Notes: generated by a model from the letters alone, not told the origin. A stretch of DNA of 29,403 bases from Stenotrophomonas sp. UBA7346 (GCA_002471015.1 DKPB01000026.1:423-29825); one strand, 5' to 3'. Positions 1-7,290 are shown, numbered from the stretch's first letter. Program-made: numbers and translations.

Positions 1-1284
1 CCGTCCAAGGCCCTGCTGCACGCCGCTGAAATCATCGACCACGCCGCGCATGCCGACGAACTCGGCATCGAGTACGGCGCGCCGAAGATCAGCCTGGACA
101 AGCTGCGCGGCTACAAGGAAAAGGTCGTCGGTCAGCTGACCAAGGGCCTGGCCGGCATGGCCAAGCAGCGCAAGATCCGCACCGTGCACGGCCTGGCCAA
201 GTTCATCTCGGCCAATGAGCTGGAAATCGTCGGCGACGACGGCAAGACCCAGCTCCTGCGCTTCGAGCAGTGCATCATCGCCGCCGGTTCGCAGGCGGTG
301 AAGCTGCCGAACTTCCCGTGGGAAGACAAGCGCGTGATGGACTCCACCGACGCACTGGAACTGGCTGAGGTGCCGGGTTCGCTGCTCGTCGTCGGCGGCG
401 GCATCATCGGTCTGGAAATGGCCACCGTTTACAGCGCCCTGGGTTCCAAGGTGACCGTGGTCGAGTTCATGGACCAGCTGATGCCGGGCGCCGACAAGGA
501 CCTGGTCAAGCCGCTGGCCGACCGCCTGAAGAAGCAGGGCATCGAAGTCCATCTGAAGACCAAGGCTTCCGGCGTGAGTGCCGACAAGAAGGGCATCACC
601 GTCACCTTCGACGCCGCCACCGAAGGCGAGAAGCCGGCGATGGAAAGCGGCACGTTTGATCGCGTGCTGGTTGCCGTGGGCCGCTCGGCCAATGGCAAGA
701 AGATCGATGCCGACAAGGCCGGCGTCGAAGTCACCGACCGCGGCTTCATTCCGGTTGATCGGCAGATGCGCACCAACGTGCCGCACATCTTTGCCATCGG
801 CGACATCGTCGGTAACCCGATGCTGGCGCACAAGGCCACGCACGAAGGCAAGCTGGCAGCTGAAGTCGCCTTCGGCGAGAAGAAGGAGTGGGTGGCACGG
901 GTGATTCCATCGGTGGCCTATACCAACCCGGAAATCGCCTGGGTTGGCGTCACCGAGACCGAGGCCAAGGCCAAGGGTTTGAAGGTGGGCGTGGCCAAGT
1001 TCCCGTGGGCGGCCAGTGGTCGCGCAATTGGTATTGCCCGCACCGAAGGCTTCACCAAGCTGATCTTCGACGAGGAAACCCATCGCGTGATCGGTGGCGC
1101 CATCGTCGGCGTGCATGCCGGTGAGTTGCTGGCCGAAATTGGCCTGGCCATCGAGATGGGCGCCGAGGCCGAGGACATCGGCCACACCATTCACGCCCAC
1201 CCGACCCTGAGCGAGTCGGTGGCGATGGCCTCGGAGATCTACGACGGCACCATCACCGACTTGTATATCCCGAAGAAGAAGTAA
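1..1284 (+). CDS. lpd: dihydrolipoamide dehydrogenase (E3), 5'-truncated by window edge
   Basis: FAD-dependent disulfide oxidoreductase that re-oxidises the dihydrolipoyl groups of 2-oxoacid dehydrogenase complexes and passes electrons to NAD+. The reading frame is open from base 1; the visible 427 residues begin with PSKALLHAAEII, the segment that directly follows the redox-active CxxxxC in this family, so about 50 N-terminal residues (FAD GxGxxG and the disulfide) lie outside. Visible parts are the NAD-binding VVGGGIIGLEMA (about 384-420), the FAD-contacting AIGDIVGNPMLAHKA (about 796-837), and the C-terminal dimerisation domain with the catalytic HAHPTLSE (His codon 1198-1200, Glu 1213-1215). 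The ATG at 157 is internal, not the start. An intrinsic terminator follows the stop. It is probably the E3 of the oxoglutarate or pyruvate complex; the upstream genes that would decide this are not visible. Confidence 0.96.
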   Translation, partial: PSKALLHAAEIIDHAAHADELGIEYGAPKISLDKLRGYKEKVVGQLTKGLAGMAKQRKIRTVHGLAKFISANELEIVGDDGKTQLLRFEQCIIAAGSQAVKLPNFPWEDKRVMDSTDALELAEVPGSLLVVGGGIIGLEMATVYSALGSKVTVVEFMDQLMPGADKDLVKPLADRLKKQGIEVHLKTKASGVSADKKGITVTFDAATEGEKPAMESGTFDRVLVAVGRSANGKKIDADKAGVEVTDRGFIPVDRQMRTNVPHIFAIGDIVGNPMLAHKATHEGKLAAEVAFGEKKEWVARVIPSVAYTNPEIAWVGVTETEAKAKGLKVGVAKFPWAASGRAIGIARTEGFTKLIFDEETHRVIGGAIVGVHAGELLAEIGLAIEMGAEAEDIGHTIHAHPTLSESVAMASEIYDGTITDLYIPKKK

Positions 1285-1289
1285 TCCAC

Positions 1290-1322
1290 ACGACGCCCCT
1301 TTACCGGGGCGTCGTTGTTTTC
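1290..1322 (+). terminator. intrinsic terminator of lpd
   Basis: A 10-bp perfect stem (1290-1299 with 1306-1315), six-base loop and a T-rich tail (TGTTTT) begin six bases after the lpd stop codon. This is a good Rho-independent terminator and separates lpd from the next gene. Confidence 0.85.
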
Positions 1323-1344
1323 GGCGGTTCAACGGAGCAAGGGA

Positions 1345-2049
1345 ATGTTGCGGAAGAATGTGTTGCTTGGCGTATTGCTGCTCGCAGGCCCGGCGTTTGC
1401 CGAGGAGGGAGATCCTGAACTTGCCGCGGCCTTGCTGAAATGCCCGGGCGCAGCACCTTTCGTCGAGGCAGATCGATTGCGCGCGGGAGAGCGGAAGAAC
1501 ACGCGTAGCGACGCGGTGCCTTCGGAGCCGGCACTTCGCCAGCAGCTGCTGGACATGGCACAGGTTGACCAGGAAGCTCGCCAGGGTGAGTGGACGCGGG
1601 CCATGGTTGAGAACCTGCAGGCAGTGGATGCCGCCAATCTGCCGCGTATCAAGCAGATCGTGGCCACGCATGGCGGTCTGCCCAGCGCAGCGCAGGTCGG
1701 GAGTGATGCCGTTTCCGCCGCCTGGGTGCTGGTGCAGCATGCCGATGCTGATGTCGCGTTCCAGCGCCAGGTATTAGCCAGCATTGAGCCCATGGTGCAG
1801 CGTGGCGAAATATCGGCGCACGATTTCGCGTTGCTGACCGACCGCGTGCTGGTCAACAGCGGCGAGCTGCAGCGCTATGGCAGCCAGCTTCTGGCAGTCG
1901 ATGGCCGTTGGCAGGCCAAGCCGATGGAGGCGCCGGAGCAGGTTGATCAGCGCCGCGCCGGCATCGGCCAGATGCCGTTGGCCGATTACATCTGCGTGGC
2001 GACGCAGATGTTTCCGGTGCCGCCTGCCGCGGCACCACCTCAGAACTGA
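1345..2049 (+). CDS. secreted hypothetical protein, DUF6624-like
   Basis: A 234-residue protein of unknown function. The ATG at 1345 is chosen because AGCAAGGGA lies just upstream and a clean Sec signal peptide follows (MLRKN, hydrophobic LLGVLLLAGP, AFA-EEG cleavage); the in-frame TTG at 1315 would sit inside the lpd terminator. The mature part carries the pattern I associate with DUF6624: LRQQLLDMAQVDQEARQ, an Asp-x-x-Asn-like segment before a short 'THGGLP' turn, then AAWVLVQHADAD and LLTDRVLVNSGELQRYGSQL near the C-terminus. The conserved QHAD and DRV...QRYGSQ segments suggest a structured pocket, but no enzymatic activity is established that I can name. It is probably monocistronic or loosely linked to the amidohydrolase 165 bp downstream. 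Confidence 0.8.
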   Translation: MLRKNVLLGVLLLAGPAFAEEGDPELAAALLKCPGAAPFVEADRLRAGERKNTRSDAVPSEPALRQQLLDMAQVDQEARQGEWTRAMVENLQAVDAANLPRIKQIVATHGGLPSAAQVGSDAVSAAWVLVQHADADVAFQRQVLASIEPMVQRGEISAHDFALLTDRVLVNSGELQRYGSQLLAVDGRWQAKPMEAPEQVDQRRAGIGQMPLADYICVATQMFPVPPAAAPPQN

Positions 2050-2214
2050 TCCCGGGCACGCCGGGCTGCCCCTGTCGCGGTGTCGGTAATTCCAAGCAAC
2101 GCCCTGTCTGTCGCGGCGTTACTTGTTTCCGGTCCCCGGCCAGTTGCCCGCCCCGCAGGCTTGGCGCAAGCTGGCGCCGCTGGACCCTGACGCCACCCAT
2201 TGCCCCGGGGAACG

Positions 2215-3498
2215 ATGATGCGAACCAGAATGCGCGTGCCAGCTTTTGCGCTGGTCGTTGTCGGTGTTTGTGTATCCATGGTGGCGCACGCTGGAACCAG
2301 CGTGGTCAGTGCCGCACGCCTGTTGGACGTGCGCAGTGGTCGCTATGTGCAGCAACCGCAGATCGAGATCGTCGATGGCAGGATCACCCGCATCGGCCGC
2401 GCCGGCGACCCGCTGCCCGCTGGCGCCGAGCACATCGACCTGGGGGCGCGCACCCTGCTGCCGGGCCTGATCGACATGCATGTGCACCTGACCATCGATC
2501 CCACCCTGGGCGGCTACCAGGGGCTGGAATACACCGACAATTTCTGGACCGTGGTGGGCGTGGTCAATGCGCGGCGCACGCTGCGCGCGGGCTTCACCAC
2601 GGTGCGCAATCTCGGTTCGGCCGGCTTCGATGATGTGGCCTTGAAGCAGGCCATCGAGGTCGGTTACATCGATGGGCCGCGCATTGTGCCGGCCACCTTT
2701 GCGATTGGCGCTACTGGCGGGCATTGCGACGGTGGTGGCCTTCCGCCATCGGTGACCGTGCCCAATCCCGGTGCGGCCGACGGCCCGGACGCGATCCGCG
2801 CCACGGTGCGCAAACTGCGCAAATTTGGTGCCGAGGTGATCAAGTTCTGCGGCACTGGCGGGGTGATGTCCAAGGGCACGACGCTGGGCGAGCAGCAATA
2901 CAGCCAGGAGGAGATGCAGGCGCTGGTGGAGGAGGCGCACCGGCTGGGCATGAAGGTGGCGGTGCATGCGCATGGCAGCAGCGGCATCAACGCGGCCATC
3001 CGCGCCGGTACCGACACCATCGAGCATGCCAGCCTGGCCGATGCGGAGTCGTTCAAGTTGGCGCGCGCGCAGGGCACCTGGTTTTCGATGGATATCTACG
3101 GCAGTGATTACATCCTTGCCGAGGGTGAGAACAATGGTTTGTTCGCCGAGTCGCTGCAGAAGGAGCGGCAGGTGGGACGCAAGCAGCGTGAGACGTTCCG
3201 CGACGCGCATGCGGCCGGCGTGCGGATGGTGTTTGGTTCCGACGCGGGTGTGTACCCGCACGGCGACAACGCCCGTCAGTTCGGCAAGATGGTGGAGTGG
3301 GGCATGACGCCGTTGCAGGCGATCCGTGCGGCGACGCTTGATGCGGCCGAAGCACTGGGGCGGCAGACGGACGTGGGGGCGGTGGAAGTGGGGCGCTTCG
3401 GCGACATGATCGCGGTCGACGGCGATCCTTTGCAGGACGTTGCGGTGCTGACGCGCCCGGCGGCGGTGGTGAAAGGCGGGCGCTTGTTGCAGCCGTAG
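2215..3498 (+). CDS. secreted metal-dependent amidohydrolase (Xaa-Pro dipeptidase/imidazolonepropionase-like)
   Basis: A 427-residue amidohydrolase-superfamily enzyme exported by an N-terminal signal peptide (MMRTRMR, then a hydrophobic VPAFALVVVGVCVSMVAHA). The start ATG at 2215 (or the adjacent ATG at 2218) follows a GGGGAA Shine-Dalgarno; the TTG at 2200 lacks one. All binuclear-metal ligands are visible: HVH (His89, His91), the lysine that is normally carboxylated in IKFCGTGG (Lys210), HAH (His251/253), IEHA (His271) and GSDAG (Asp343). The C-terminal MTPLQAIRAATLDAAEALG and GRFGDMIAVDGDPL segments are typical of the Xaa-Pro dipeptidase / L-Xaa-Lys/Arg carboxypeptidase branch related to imidazolonepropionase. 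Substrate is therefore probably a periplasmic dipeptide or N-acyl amino acid, but this is inference. The gene is followed by a perfect palindrome and a repeat array. Confidence 0.9.
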   Translation: MMRTRMRVPAFALVVVGVCVSMVAHAGTSVVSAARLLDVRSGRYVQQPQIEIVDGRITRIGRAGDPLPAGAEHIDLGARTLLPGLIDMHVHLTIDPTLGGYQGLEYTDNFWTVVGVVNARRTLRAGFTTVRNLGSAGFDDVALKQAIEVGYIDGPRIVPATFAIGATGGHCDGGGLPPSVTVPNPGAADGPDAIRATVRKLRKFGAEVIKFCGTGGVMSKGTTLGEQQYSQEEMQALVEEAHRLGMKVAVHAHGSSGINAAIRAGTDTIEHASLADAESFKLARAQGTWFSMDIYGSDYILAEGENNGLFAESLQKERQVGRKQRETFRDAHAAGVRMVFGSDAGVYPHGDNARQFGKMVEWGMTPLQAIRAATLDAAEALGRQTDVGAVEVGRFGDMIAVDGDPLQDVAVLTRPAAVVKGGRLLQP

Positions 3499-3513
3499 GG
3501 CGCTTAGATAGCC

Positions 3514-3535
3514 CCTCTCCCGCATGCGGGAGAGG
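3514..3535. repeat. perfect 22-bp palindrome after the amidohydrolase gene
   Basis: Fully self-complementary sequence (CCTCTCCCG, CATG centre, CGGGAGAGG) beginning 15 bases after the stop at 3498. There is no T-run, so it is not a classic intrinsic terminator; it may still protect or end the transcript. The flanking G-rich GTTGGGGTGGGGG is common beside such palindromes in gammaproteobacterial intergenic DNA. Confidence 0.7.
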
Positions 3536-3554
3536 AGTTGGGGTGGGGGCGCTT

Positions 3555-3834
3555 GTGGGCGCAGCGGGGCTGCGCTTGGGGCCATTGCCGGTAAAGCCTC
3601 TGCCGAGCATGGCTCGGCACTACATGCGCTTCTCCCGCTTTGTTGGAAGAGGGGAGGGGAGCTTGGCGCAGCGGTTCTGCGCTTGGGGCATTGCCGGTAA
3701 AGCCTCTGCCGAGCATGGCTCGGCACTACATGCGCTTCTCCCGCTTTGTTGGAAAAGGGGAGGGGGGCTTGGCGCAGCGGTGCTGCGCTTGGGCATTGCC
3801 GGTAACGCCTCTGCCGAGCATGGCTCGGCACTAC
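3555..3834 (-). repeat. GTAG-palindrome (SMAG/REP) tandem array A
   Basis: Three copies of a GTAG-headed palindrome (minus-strand reading: GTAG, TGCCGAGC, 3-base loop, GCTCGGCA) at 3601-3623, 3707-3729 and 3812-3834. They recur with a period of 106 and 105 bp because the whole composite unit is tandemly repeated: palindrome, then a CTCCCGCTTTGTTGGAA segment, a purine-rich stretch, a GCGCAG...CTGCGC hairpin and a TTGCCGGTAA.GCCTC link. The array fills the space between two convergent genes, starting about 55 bp after the amidohydrolase stop and ending 33 bp before the porin-like gene stop. SMAG elements are REP-like sequences of Stenotrophomonas mobilised by RAYT transposases; no RAYT gene is in this window. 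Confidence 0.85.
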
Positions 3835-3866
3835 ATGGTCCTCTGGCGCTTGCGGGAGGGCCGCTT

Positions 3867-4688
3867 CTAGAACGACAGGCTCACGCCCGCCACCGGGCCC
3901 TTGAACTCCTGCTTCAGGCCGATGACGCCATCGCTGCCCTTCTGGTCCACGTCCAGCTTGAACCAGTCGTAGCCGGCGAAAATGCCGAAGTTCGGGTTGA
4001 AGTTGTATTGCACGATCGCATTGGCGCGGCTCAGGTCACCCTTGTAGTCATCGAAGTTGCCCCAGCTTGTGTTGAGGTATTGGCCCTGCAGGTTGATCAG
4101 CCAATGCTCCGAAGGCGTGAAGCTCAAGCGCGCGCCAACCACCGGCGCGATGCCGTCGGCCTTCTCGTTGAGGAAACGGCCCTGATAGACATCGCCTACA
4201 TCGGCGTAGGCGTCGGCACTGATCTTGGCGTACTCGGCACCGAGCTGCAGGCCCAGGTCGAAACGATCGCCATCAATCACCGAGTAGTCGTAGACCAGGG
4301 TTGCCACCTGGTATTTCAGTTCGCCCTTGACGAAGCTGCCGGCCGGCACCGTGGTATCGCCCCAGCTGATGCCTTCGTCCAGCGTCTCACGGCGGTCCTT
4401 GTCGTACTTGAAATAGTCGAAGATCAGCCGCTGGCGATCGCTGATGCGGAACAGGCCATCCACGCGCGGCTCCCACTCCTTGCCGCCCAGGCTGAAATCC
4501 TCGGACAGATTGATGTCCTGGCCGGCAACCGTGGTGCTGCCACGGATGGTGTTGTCGGTGTCGATGTTCATTGCGCCCAGCCGCAAGGTGAAACGCGGAT
4601 CTTCTTCGGCAGCGCTGGCGGTGGTGGCAAATACACCCAGCGCGAGCAGGCAGGGTGCGAGGGTCGGCAGGAAGTGGGGGCTTCGCAT
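3867..4688 (-). CDS. outer-membrane beta-barrel protein
   Basis: A 273-residue protein with a Sec signal peptide (MRSPHFLPTLAPCLLALGVF, ending ATTASA-AEEDP). The mature sequence is a series of amphipathic strands with alternating aromatics (for example RQRLIFDYFKYDKD, YQVATLVYDYSV, FDLGLQLGAEYAKI, WLINLQGQYLNTSW, ANAIVQYNFN, FGIFAGYDWFKLDV) and ends in ...VAGVSLSF, the terminal phenylalanine recognised by the BAM machinery. It is therefore an integral outer-membrane barrel of about ten to twelve strands. I do not recognise a specific porin family and give no substrate. Start chosen at 4688 because it gives the signal peptide; a GGAG lies about 13 bases upstream. An upstream extension to 5132 is only open frame. 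The 5' region is highly structured (see 4816-4972). Confidence 0.85.
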   Translation of the reverse strand: MRSPHFLPTLAPCLLALGVFATTASAAEEDPRFTLRLGAMNIDTDNTIRGSTTVAGQDINLSEDFSLGGKEWEPRVDGLFRISDRQRLIFDYFKYDKDRRETLDEGISWGDTTVPAGSFVKGELKYQVATLVYDYSVIDGDRFDLGLQLGAEYAKISADAYADVGDVYQGRFLNEKADGIAPVVGARLSFTPSEHWLINLQGQYLNTSWGNFDDYKGDLSRANAIVQYNFNPNFGIFAGYDWFKLDVDQKGSDGVIGLKQEFKGPVAGVSLSF

Positions 4689-4815
4689 CGTGTCAGGTAC
4701 TCCATGTTGCAGGAGCAAACGACTATCGCCGATGGCGCGTGCCCATGCCGTGATCGATGCGTGCATGCGATGTGCACGGTGTGCTGTGTGCAGAGTGCGA
4801 GCAGGCGAGAGTTGC

Positions 4816-4972
4816 GGTGAGGTGGTGCCGTAGGGGACGAACGGCACCACCTCACCCTGTCCGCTGCCGGCATCGACGAGGTATCCGCGGCGGACAGGGG
4901 TAGGACCAGCACCACTTGCGGAAGTTCCCGGTGCTGCGCTGCAATATTTCCGGGTTGGCCGAGGCCCCGGAA
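4816..4972 (-). other. four consecutive hairpins, possible structured leader of the barrel protein gene
   Basis: Four inverted repeats lie side by side: 4816-4831 with 4841-4856 (16 bp perfect, 9-base loop); 4855-4864 with 4890-4899 (10 bp); 4907-4913 with 4930-4936 (7 bp); and 4948-4954 with 4966-4972 (7 bp). None is followed by a T-run on either strand. They lie upstream of the atp promoter, so they cannot be in its transcript, but would fall in the 5' untranslated region of the minus-strand barrel gene if that is transcribed from near 4975. The first two stems share bases 4855-4856, so they abut or compete. No known riboswitch or leader family was recognised. Confidence 0.5.
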
Positions 4973-4979
4973 CAAGGGG

Positions 4980-4988
4980 CTTATCACA
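4980..4988 (-). promoter_or_regulatory. possible extended -10 promoter for the barrel protein gene
   Basis: On the minus strand TGT-GATAAG matches an extended -10 element (TGn plus 4 of 6 bases of the -10 hexamer). No convincing -35 is at the right spacing. A start site about seven bases downstream would place the four hairpins in a leader of roughly 285 bases. Weak support. Confidence 0.25.
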
Positions 4989-5041
4989 AAAAAACGTGAT
5001 TTTGCGGCCACTTGCATAGTCAAATGGGGGACAAGTGGCGG

Positions 5042-5071
5042 TTGTCTCGCAAAATGTCCCACTGCTATACT
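5042..5071 (+). promoter_or_regulatory. sigma-70-type promoter of the atp operon
   Basis: TTGTCT (5042-5047) and TATACT (5066-5071) are separated by 18 bp, and the -10 is preceded by TGC, giving an extended -10 (TGCTATACT). The predicted start is near 5078, about 60 bases before atpI. A GGGACA (5028-5033) and TGTCCC (5055-5060) inverted repeat brackets the -35; it might be an operator but could be chance. Confidence 0.65.
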
Positions 5072-5138
5072 TTCGCGGCTCGACGAGACGCCTTTGCGCG
5101 GTTCGGCTCTTCCCTTTACCTATGCAGGACACTTTGAC

Positions 5139-5504
5139 GTGCTGAACTCCGTTGACGCGGGTCGGCGACTGATGTTGCGCGCCGCGGTCTACCCGCTGGC
5201 CGCAGTGGTGGTCCTGGCTCTGGCCTTCCTGTTCATGGGGCCAAAGTACGCACTCGGCGCGCTCGTGTCGGGGGTGGCCGTGGTAGCGGGGTCGGCGCTG
5301 GCGGCATGGGTAGGGCTCGGTGGCGGCGTTCAGGCCGCTGGTTCAGCAATGGTCCGCCTGTTCGTGGGGTTCGTGCTGAAGCTTGTGTTGATCGTTGTCG
5401 TGCTGGGAATGGCTTTTTTCTGGTGGCGACTTCCTCCTTTGGCCCTGCTGGCGGCAATTCCAGTGGCGCTGATGTTCCAGGTTCTGGCCCTGGCCAGACG
5501 TTGA
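5139..5504 (+). CDS. atpI: ATP synthase assembly protein I (AtpI-like)
   Basis: A 121-residue membrane protein with about four hydrophobic segments (AAVYPLAAVVVLALAFLFMG, YALGALVSGVAVVAGSALAAW, MVRLFVGFVLKLVLIVVVLGMAFFWW, LALLAAIPVALMFQVLALA). Its place as first gene of an atp operon, its size and the topology identify it as subunit I, which assists c-ring assembly and possibly Mg2+ supply. The GTG at 5139 is chosen because AGGAC sits nine bases upstream; the ATG at 5172 would also keep all membrane segments and is an alternative. The upstream open frame to 5094 overlaps the predicted untranslated leader. It is followed by atpB after 24 bases. AtpI is poorly conserved in sequence, so position is the main evidence. 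Confidence 0.85.
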   Translation: MLNSVDAGRRLMLRAAVYPLAAVVVLALAFLFMGPKYALGALVSGVAVVAGSALAAWVGLGGGVQAAGSAMVRLFVGFVLKLVLIVVVLGMAFFWWRLPPLALLAAIPVALMFQVLALARR

Positions 5505-5528
5505 TTCACTCATAAAGGTTCCGGACAC

Positions 5529-6326
5529 ATGGCGGGCGAGGCTCTAACTCCTACCACGTACATCCAGCATCACCTGCAGAATCTGACCGCCAAGGTCGGG
5601 GACGGCGGTAGCTTCTGGACGATCCACGTCGATACCATCGTCACCGCGGTCCTGATGGGCCTGCTGATGGTGTTCGCCTTCTGGATGGCAACCCGCAAGG
5701 CCACGGCAGGTGTGCCGGGCAAGTGGCAGGCCTTCGTCGAGATCTGCCTGGAGTTCGTTGACCGCCAGGCCAAGGACACCTACCACGGCAAGAGCAAGCT
5801 GATCACGCCCATCGCGATCACCATCTTCTTCTGGATCCTGTTGATGAACCTCATCAAGATGATCCCGGCCGATTTCATCGCCAAGCCGCTGGAACTGGCA
5901 GGCATCCACTACTGGAAGCCGGTGCCGACCGCCGACGTCAATGCCACCCTGGGCATGTCGATCAGCGTATTCATCCTGATGATCTTCTTCGCGCTGAAGT
6001 CCAAGGGCATCGGCGGCTTCATCAAGGAATTCCTGACGGCCCCGTTCGGCAAGTGGATGATGCCGTTCAACCTGATCCTCAACATCGTCGAGTGGCTGAG
6101 CAAGCCGATCTCCCTGGCGATGCGACTGTTCGGCAACATGTTCGGCGGCGAGATCGTCTTCCTGCTGATCTGGGTGCTGGGCGGCGCCGGTGTATTCGGT
6201 GCCGTTGCCGGTGGCGTGTTCGGCCTTGGCTGGATGCTGTTCCACCTGCTGGTGATCCCGCTGCAGGCCTTCATCTTCATGATGTTGACCATCGTGTACT
6301 TGAGCCTGTCGGAAGACAGTCACTAA
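5529..6326 (+). CDS. atpB: F1Fo ATP synthase subunit a
   Basis: The 265-residue stator subunit of Fo that forms the two proton half-channels against the c-ring. The essential arginine lies in SLAMRLFGNMFGGEIVFLLI (Arg199, equivalent to Escherichia coli aArg210), and the C-terminal helix contains VIPLQAFIFMMLTIVYLSLS with the conserved Gln. About five membrane helices are visible, beginning with IVTAVLMGLLMVFAFWMA. Start at 5529 follows AAAGG about ten bases upstream. It sits between atpI and atpE, as in other proteobacterial operons. Confidence 0.97.
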   Translation: MAGEALTPTTYIQHHLQNLTAKVGDGGSFWTIHVDTIVTAVLMGLLMVFAFWMATRKATAGVPGKWQAFVEICLEFVDRQAKDTYHGKSKLITPIAITIFFWILLMNLIKMIPADFIAKPLELAGIHYWKPVPTADVNATLGMSISVFILMIFFALKSKGIGGFIKEFLTAPFGKWMMPFNLILNIVEWLSKPISLAMRLFGNMFGGEIVFLLIWVLGGAGVFGAVAGGVFGLGWMLFHLLVIPLQAFIFMMLTIVYLSLSEDSH

Positions 6327-6401
6327 AGTTACAAGCTTCACCCAGTTTCAACCTTCATCCGTTTCATCACCCTTAGCTACTTAAAGTTCCTGGAGATAAC
6401 C

Positions 6402-6704
6402 ATGTACTTCGCCGTCCTGACCAACCTCGCCCAAGTTCAGAGCTCCACCGCCCTTGCCGTCGGCATCATGATCGGCCTGGCCGCGCTGGGCGCCGGCCTC
6501 GGTCTGGCCATCATGGCTGGTAAGTTCCTGGAATCGGCCGCTCGCCAGCCGGAACTGATCCCGGTCCTGCAGGTCCGCATGTTCATCACCGCCGGCCTGA
6601 TCGACGCCGCATTCATCATCTCGGTCGCCGTTGGCCTGCTGCTGGCCTTCGCCAACCCGCTGGCTGCTGCCCTGCTGGCCGAAGCCGCCAAGCTGGCCGG
6701 CTGA
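6402..6704 (+). CDS. atpE: F1Fo ATP synthase subunit c
   Basis: A 100-residue two-helix proteolipid that forms the rotating c-ring. Helix 1 has the glycine-rich GLAALGAGLGLAIMAG packing motif, the polar loop is ARQPEL (Arg48-Gln49-Pro50), and the ion-binding carboxylate is Asp68 in AGLIDAAFIISVAVGLLLAF. No Na+-type Gln/Ser ligands are apparent, so it is a proton-coupled ring. At 100 residues it is longer than the roughly 80-residue E. coli protein because of an N-terminal stretch (MYFAVLTNLAQVQSS) and a longer C-terminal tail. It has a GGAG ribosome-binding site and a 75-base pyrimidine-rich, hairpin-poor leader after atpB, and two strong hairpins follow it. Confidence 0.97.
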   Translation: MYFAVLTNLAQVQSSTALAVGIMIGLAALGAGLGLAIMAGKFLESAARQPELIPVLQVRMFITAGLIDAAFIISVAVGLLLAFANPLAAALLAEAAKLAG

Positions 6705-6722
6705 TCCAGCTGCAGTGAGACG

Positions 6723-6787
6723 GTCGGGTGCCTGCTGGCACCCGACTTCGGATGAAGGTTCGGTCGTGCCGCCACGGCGGCGCGACC
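6723..6787 (+). promoter_or_regulatory. two hairpins between atpE and atpF
   Basis: The first is a perfect 10-bp stem (6723-6732 with 6737-6746) with a 4-base loop. The second pairs GGTCG (6762-6766) with CGACC (6783-6787) and continues into GCC/GGC pairs. Neither has a T-run, so they are unlikely to terminate the operon. They are well placed to protect the 3' end of an atpE-containing processing product, which would help supply the excess of subunit c; that role is inference. Confidence 0.6.
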
Positions 6788-6816
6788 ACCCCCGACACCA
6801 GCGATCGAGCTAATTC

Positions 6817-7287
6817 ATGAATATCAATCTCACCCTCTTTGCACAGGCCCTGGCCTTTGCGTTGCTGATCTGGATCATCGCGACCAAGATCTGGCCGCCG
6901 TTGTTGAAGGCCATTGAAGAGCGCCAGCAGAAGATCGCTGAGGGCTTGGCCGCTGCCGACCGCAGCCAGAAAGACCTGGCCCAGGCGGAAGTGAAGGTCA
7001 ACGAGGCGCTGAAGGAAGCCCGTGGCAAGGCCAACGAGATCATCGACCAGGCGCATGCCCGTGCGAACCAGATCGTTGAAGCCGCCAAGAACGAAGCCAT
7101 CGCCGAAGCCAACCGCCAGAAAGAACTGGCCCAGGCTGAAATCGACGCTGCCGCCAACCGTGCCCGCGAAGATCTGCGCAAGCAGGTGTCCGCCCTGGCC
7201 GTGACCGGCGCCGAAAAGCTGCTCAAGCGCGAAATCGATGCCAACGCCCACAAGGCGCTGCTCGACGAGCTGGCTGCGGAGATCTGA
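6817..7287 (+). CDS. atpF: F1Fo ATP synthase subunit b
   Basis: A 156-residue peripheral-stalk subunit. A single N-terminal membrane helix (NLTLFAQALAFALLIWIIATKIW) is followed by a long, charged, alanine-rich coiled coil (EERQQKIAEGLAAADRSQKD and onward) that dimerises and links Fo to the delta subunit. Length matches the E. coli protein. The 112-base gap to atpE carries two hairpins. Only a weak GAG precedes the ATG. The stop is three bases before atpH, so those two are probably translationally coupled. Confidence 0.97.
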   Translation: MNINLTLFAQALAFALLIWIIATKIWPPLLKAIEERQQKIAEGLAAADRSQKDLAQAEVKVNEALKEARGKANEIIDQAHARANQIVEAAKNEAIAEANRQKELAQAEIDAAANRAREDLRKQVSALAVTGAEKLLKREIDANAHKALLDELAAEI

Positions 7288-7290
7288 TCG

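Larger units (their letters stand above)
4689..5138. other. divergent intergenic region between the barrel protein gene and atpI
   Basis: 450 bases without a convincing gene. From left to right it holds a C-rich, G-poor stretch on the minus strand (about 4700-4810), four consecutive hairpins (4816-4972), an A-tract with a small ATCAC/GTGAT inverted repeat (4983-5000), and the atp promoter (5042-5071). Short open frames here are not supported by ribosome-binding sites or codon pattern. Confidence 0.6.

Noticed and set aside
2099..2121. AACGCC/GGCGTT stem after the DUF6624-like gene as terminator
   Set aside because: Only six base pairs with an 11-base loop and a poor T-tract.
2119..3831. Long minus-strand open frame of 570 codons
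   Set aside because: It runs antisense to the amidohydrolase and through the palindrome array; the translation is a low-complexity Arg/Pro/His-rich string with repeat-derived segments. High GC makes such frames common.
4816..4856. 16-bp hairpin as an intrinsic terminator
   Set aside because: No T-run follows on either strand and no gene ends beside it.
4983..5000. ATCAC-N8-GTGAT inverted repeat upstream of the atp promoter, as an operator
   Set aside because: Only five-base arms over an A-tract and no match to an FNR or CRP site with correct spacing; could be chance.
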